Shown piece by piece: positions 61,252 through 64,000 of a stretch of 64,000 nucleotides of DNA. A program made the position numbers and the translations under genes. The stretch spans positions 23,635 through 87,634 of the forward strand of contig CBFHTO010000004.1 in assembly GCA_965658765.1 (NCBI GenBank), written 5' to 3'. Under the pieces are notes generated by a model. It ran no database searches. It was given only the letters and a program-made list of their open reading frames with translations, and had not been told where the DNA came from. Numbering within the stretch: position 1 is the stretch's first letter; the number at the start of each line of letters is the position of its first letter. The DNA comes from Glaciecola sp965658765 (GTDB lineage: Bacteria > Pseudomonadota > Gammaproteobacteria > Enterobacterales > Alteromonadaceae).

Positions 61252-62561
61252 TCCCTATTAGCGAATATAAGAACCGCCGCGAAGTCTTGCTGAGTCAAGT
61301 GTTGGACGATTCTATAGTAATCGTTCCTGCTGCGACCGAAAAAGTACGCAGTCGAGACACGGAGTATGCGTTTAGGCAAGATAGTGATTTTTATTATTTG
61401 ACTGGTTTTTGTGAGCCCGAAGCAATCTTAATTTTGTCTAGGTCGTCTGACCGTGAAAATACTCAAAGCATTTTATTTGTGAGAGAGAAAGACGAATTTG
61501 CAGAAATTTGGCATGGCAAAAGGCTTGGGTGCCAAGCAGCGCCTGAAGAACTAGGTGTAGATATTGCCTTTGGCTTAAGTGAGCTAGGGGAGCGACTTCC
61601 AGAACTCTTGCACAGGCATCAACAGCTTTATTACTCGTTAGGGTGTTCTTCTTACGGTGATAAGATCGTGCAAGGGGCGCTCGAAGCATGCCGCCGTGCG
61701 CCTAAACAAAGTCTTGTCGCACCACCTTCGATTCATGACGTGAATAAAATAATCCATGAAATGCGTTTGATAAAGTCTGAGTGTGAAATTGAGGTGATGT
61801 CAAAAAGTGCTCAAATATCTGCCGAAGCTCATTGCCTTGCTATGAGAAATTGCCATGCTGGTATGTTTGAATATCAACTTGAAGCGATTATTCTCCATCA
61901 CTTTGCAATGAACGGAGCCCGCAACGCGGCGTACAATAGCATCGTAGGTGCAGGTGATAATGCATGTATTTTGCATTACACCGAAAACAGCACTGAGTTA
62001 AAGCAGGGTGACTTAGTGCTAATAGACGCGGGTTCCGAATTTTATGGCTACGCTGCCGATATTACGCGAACGTTTCCAGTCAGCGGCCGTTTTAATGATG
62101 CTCAAAAAGCCATATATCAATTGGTATTAGATGCGCAGAAAGAAGCCTTAGCCACATTGTGTCCGGGAGTATCGATTGCTGATGCAATGAGCTCTGCAGT
62201 TAAAGTTATTACTACAGGCTTGATTAGTTTAGGGATACTACAAGGCGACTTAAAAACTTGCATCGAACGGGAAGATTACAAGGCCTTTTTTATGCACGGA
62301 TTAGGACATTACCTAGGCTTGGATGTGCACGATGTAGGTGACTATAAAGAAAATGGACACGATAAGCTTTTACAAAAAGGTATGATCATTACCGTTGAGC
62401 CAGGCCTATATATTCCCAAACATGCCAATGTTCCTGACATATATAAAGGGATTGGAGTTAGGATAGAAGACGACGTTCTTATCACAGAGAATGGTTACAA
62501 GGTGCTGACAGGTGGCGTCCCAAAAGAAATTGTAGAAATAGAAGCATTAATGCAGGCTTAA
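61248..62561 (+). CDS. pepP: Xaa-Pro aminopeptidase PepP
   Basis: A 437-residue M24 metallopeptidase that removes an N-terminal residue next to proline. The pita-bread metal ligands are all visible: the Asp of LIDAGSEFYGYAADITRTFP (two Asp), the His of MHGLGHYLGLDVHD, the Glu of TVEPGLYI and the Glu of GVRIEDDVLI. Translation starts at a TTG that overlaps the ygfB stop (TTGA), so it is coupled to ygfB. The ygfB-pepP-ubiH order matches E. coli. Confidence 0.95.
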   Translation: MIPISEYKNRREVLLSQVLDDSIVIVPAATEKVRSRDTEYAFRQDSDFYYLTGFCEPEAILILSRSSDRENTQSILFVREKDEFAEIWHGKRLGCQAAPEELGVDIAFGLSELGERLPELLHRHQQLYYSLGCSSYGDKIVQGALEACRRAPKQSLVAPPSIHDVNKIIHEMRLIKSECEIEVMSKSAQISAEAHCLAMRNCHAGMFEYQLEAIILHHFAMNGARNAAYNSIVGAGDNACILHYTENSTELKQGDLVLIDAGSEFYGYAADITRTFPVSGRFNDAQKAIYQLVLDAQKEALATLCPGVSIADAMSSAVKVITTGLISLGILQGDLKTCIEREDYKAFFMHGLGHYLGLDVHDVGDYKENGHDKLLQKGMIITVEPGLYIPKHANVPDIYKGIGVRIEDDVLITENGYKVLTGGVPKEIVEIEALMQA

Positions 62562-62596
62562 CGCAGCTTTAACGAAAACTTTAAAATAGAACAGTG

Positions 62597-63904
62597 ATGG
62601 ACAAAGAAACAGCAGAATATGATCTCGTAATCATTGGCGGTGGCGTCAGTGGTTGTTTGGCCGCAGTTGCGCTTTCAAAGCATTTTGATCTGAAAATTTT
62701 GCTGGTCGAAGCAAAAAAGCTCGAAAGTAAGACCGAGATGAGCCAAGCTGATTCGAATAACCCAGTTATTTCGCATGCGGGCTTTGATGCCCGTGTCATT
62801 GCTTTAGGCGCAGAATCTATTCGTAAACTTGACGCACTAGGCATTGATTTGTCACACATACCAGCTCAGCAAATTGACAGTATACATGTGAGTGATAAAG
62901 GTCATATCGGTCAAGTGCAGCTTGATGCCAAGGCGTGTAATGTGCCTTACCTCGGCAAAGTAATAGCGCTTGCAGATTTGGGACAAGGATTACTCAGTAA
63001 GGTAGAAAGTAGTACCAACATCGATTACTTGTCTTCAATGCAGCTTAGTTCTCAAAAGTCCGAGTTAGACCATCATAAACTTGAGTTTATTTGCGTTGAT
63101 AAGAGCAATAGCGCCATAGACGAAAAATTAAAAGTGAAGACGAAGCTCGTGCTTTTGTGCGACGGGGGCACTGAGCATAATCGAAAAATGTTTGGGTTTA
63201 ATGCAGAGCAACTGGATTATCATCAAAGCGCGATCATCACCAATGTACATACCCAGCTTTCTCATCATAATCGTGCATACGAACGCTTTACTAGCACTGG
63301 CCCGCTTGCATTCTTACCGATGAGTTACCATAGTGAAAAGCAGAGTTCTTCCATGAATAGCGCAGACTCGAAAACAGCTATGTCTGTTGTATGGTGTGTG
63401 GAGCCAGAACAAGTAGAACAGCTCTTGCAGCTTGATGAGAAGACCTTCTTAAAAAACTTAAACGAGGCGTTTTCACAAAAGCTAGGTCGTTTAATTACAT
63501 GTTCTCGCAGGTATTCTTACCCTTTGAGTCTCAAGCTTTGTAAATCTGTTCGCAAACACAGAGCTCTGGTGATTGGCAACGCTGCTCAAAGCCTTCACCC
63601 GATAGCTGGTCAGGGCTTTAATTTAGGCATAAGAGATGTATTTGATCTGATTGAGGTGTACAAAGATGAAGGCTTACAAAAGACATTTGACGACCCAGGC
63701 GACTTTAAATACCTAAAGCGTTACGCGATAGCGCGGTCTAAAGATAAAAGCCTTACGATGATGGCCACCGATACGCTGGTGCATCTCTTTTCAAATCACC
63801 ATGAGCCCTTAGTAGGTGCTCGGAATTTATCTTTGTTGGCAATGAATCAATTTTCGTCGATAAAACGCGAATTTGCCAAATACGCAATGGGAGTAAGAGA
63901 ATAG
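62597..63904 (+). CDS. ubiH: 2-octaprenyl-6-methoxyphenol hydroxylase UbiH
   Basis: An FAD-dependent aromatic monooxygenase of ubiquinone synthesis, 435 residues from the ATG at 62597 (a GTG one codon earlier is possible). The FAD-binding GGGVSGCLAA follows the first strand, and the C-terminal FAD segment GNAAQSLHPIAGQGFNLG is typical of the UbiH/UbiI/UbiF group. Assignment as UbiH rather than UbiI rests on its place right after pepP. A second homologue begins at its stop. Confidence 0.9.
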   Translation: MDKETAEYDLVIIGGGVSGCLAAVALSKHFDLKILLVEAKKLESKTEMSQADSNNPVISHAGFDARVIALGAESIRKLDALGIDLSHIPAQQIDSIHVSDKGHIGQVQLDAKACNVPYLGKVIALADLGQGLLSKVESSTNIDYLSSMQLSSQKSELDHHKLEFICVDKSNSAIDEKLKVKTKLVLLCDGGTEHNRKMFGFNAEQLDYHQSAIITNVHTQLSHHNRAYERFTSTGPLAFLPMSYHSEKQSSSMNSADSKTAMSVVWCVEPEQVEQLLQLDEKTFLKNLNEAFSQKLGRLITCSRRYSYPLSLKLCKSVRKHRALVIGNAAQSLHPIAGQGFNLGIRDVFDLIEVYKDEGLQKTFDDPGDFKYLKRYAIARSKDKSLTMMATDTLVHLFSNHHEPLVGARNLSLLAMNQFSSIKREFAKYAMGVRE

Positions 63905-64000
63905 TGCCCAGCTCGGCAATTAACAGGCCCAGCCCATCCGTTAAGCATTATGATGTTGTAGTAGTTGGCGCTGGGGTGATAGGACAAAGCATGGCCTTAG
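63904..64000 (+). CDS. Second UbiH/UbiI-type FAD monooxygenase (5' part only)
   Basis: Thirty-two codons are visible before the window ends, starting at a GTG that shares one base with the ubiH stop. After MPSSAINRPSPSVKHY comes DVVVVGAGVIGQSMAL, an FAD-binding Rossmann start. In E. coli ubiI (visC) follows ubiH, so this is most likely ubiI; the fragment is too short to prove it. Confidence 0.75.
   Translation, partial: MPSSAINRPSPSVKHYDVVVVGAGVIGQSMAL

Overview
The window is a chromosomal segment of a moderately AT-rich, Gram-negative gammaproteobacterium, most likely an Alteromonadales/Alteromonadaceae (Glaciecola/Paraglaciecola-like) marine bacterium. The reasons are the complete gammaproteobacterial dcw cluster with lpxC, the secA-mutT, yacG-zapD-coaE-pilD-pilC, pdhR-aceE-aceF-lpd and ygfB-pepP-ubiH neighbourhoods, and a canonical gammaproteobacterial 6S RNA. 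The family-level placement is an inference from gene order and protein style; no 16S or database comparison was possible. No phage, IS element, CRISPR array, tRNA or rRNA was seen.

Layout. 1-5.6 kb: the end of an orphan ParA-type ATPase, a peroxiredoxin-glutaredoxin fusion coupled to a secreted alpha/beta hydrolase, a lipoprotein M19 dipeptidase followed by an unlisted 55-residue membrane protein, a poorly explained 0.6 kb stretch, and a SapC-family gene. 5.8-24.7 kb: the dcw cluster mraZ-rsmH-ftsL-ftsI-murE-murF-mraY-murD-ftsW-murG-murC-ddl-ftsQ-ftsA-ftsZ-lpxC, tightly packed with many 4-base overlaps and headed by a promoter with MraZ-type repeats. 24.9-29.9 kb: an M23 peptidase in the place E. 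coli gives to secM, secA behind a strong leader hairpin, mutT behind an 8-bp microsatellite, and an Asp/Glu racemase homologue. 29.9-37.3 kb: a cysteine-synthase-like enzyme, an RND efflux pair with a divergent TetR regulator and a perfect palindromic operator, and an aspartoacylase-like enzyme. 37.4-44.4 kb: yacG, zapD, coaE, pilD, pilC, pilA (no pilB between), nadC and ampE (no ampD between). 44.4-51.9 kb: pdhR with a textbook PdhR box, then aceE, aceF (three lipoyl domains) and lpd. 52-55.3 kb: a DUF1289 protein, an HDOD protein and two tandem DUF481 outer-membrane proteins. 55.3-60.5 kb (minus): serA, rpiA, 5-formyl-THF cyclo-ligase, nucleoside hydrolase, ribokinase and 6S RNA. 60.5-64 kb (plus): ygfB, pepP, ubiH and the start of a second UbiH-type monooxygenase.

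Functional themes. The dcw block builds the septal wall. PdhR links pyruvate supply to the PDH complex. The 6S RNA/ribokinase/nucleoside hydrolase/RpiA group can convert nucleosides to ribose, ribose 5-phosphate and then ribulose 5-phosphate. The observations most worth following are the AAAAATAC octamer array directly in front of the antimutator gene mutT (a possible tunable mutation-rate locus), the leader terminator of secA, the purine/ribose salvage insertion between 6S RNA and the folate cyclo-ligase gene, the DNSR substitution in MurE, and the local absence of pilB, ampD and zapA from neighbourhoods where they are usually found.
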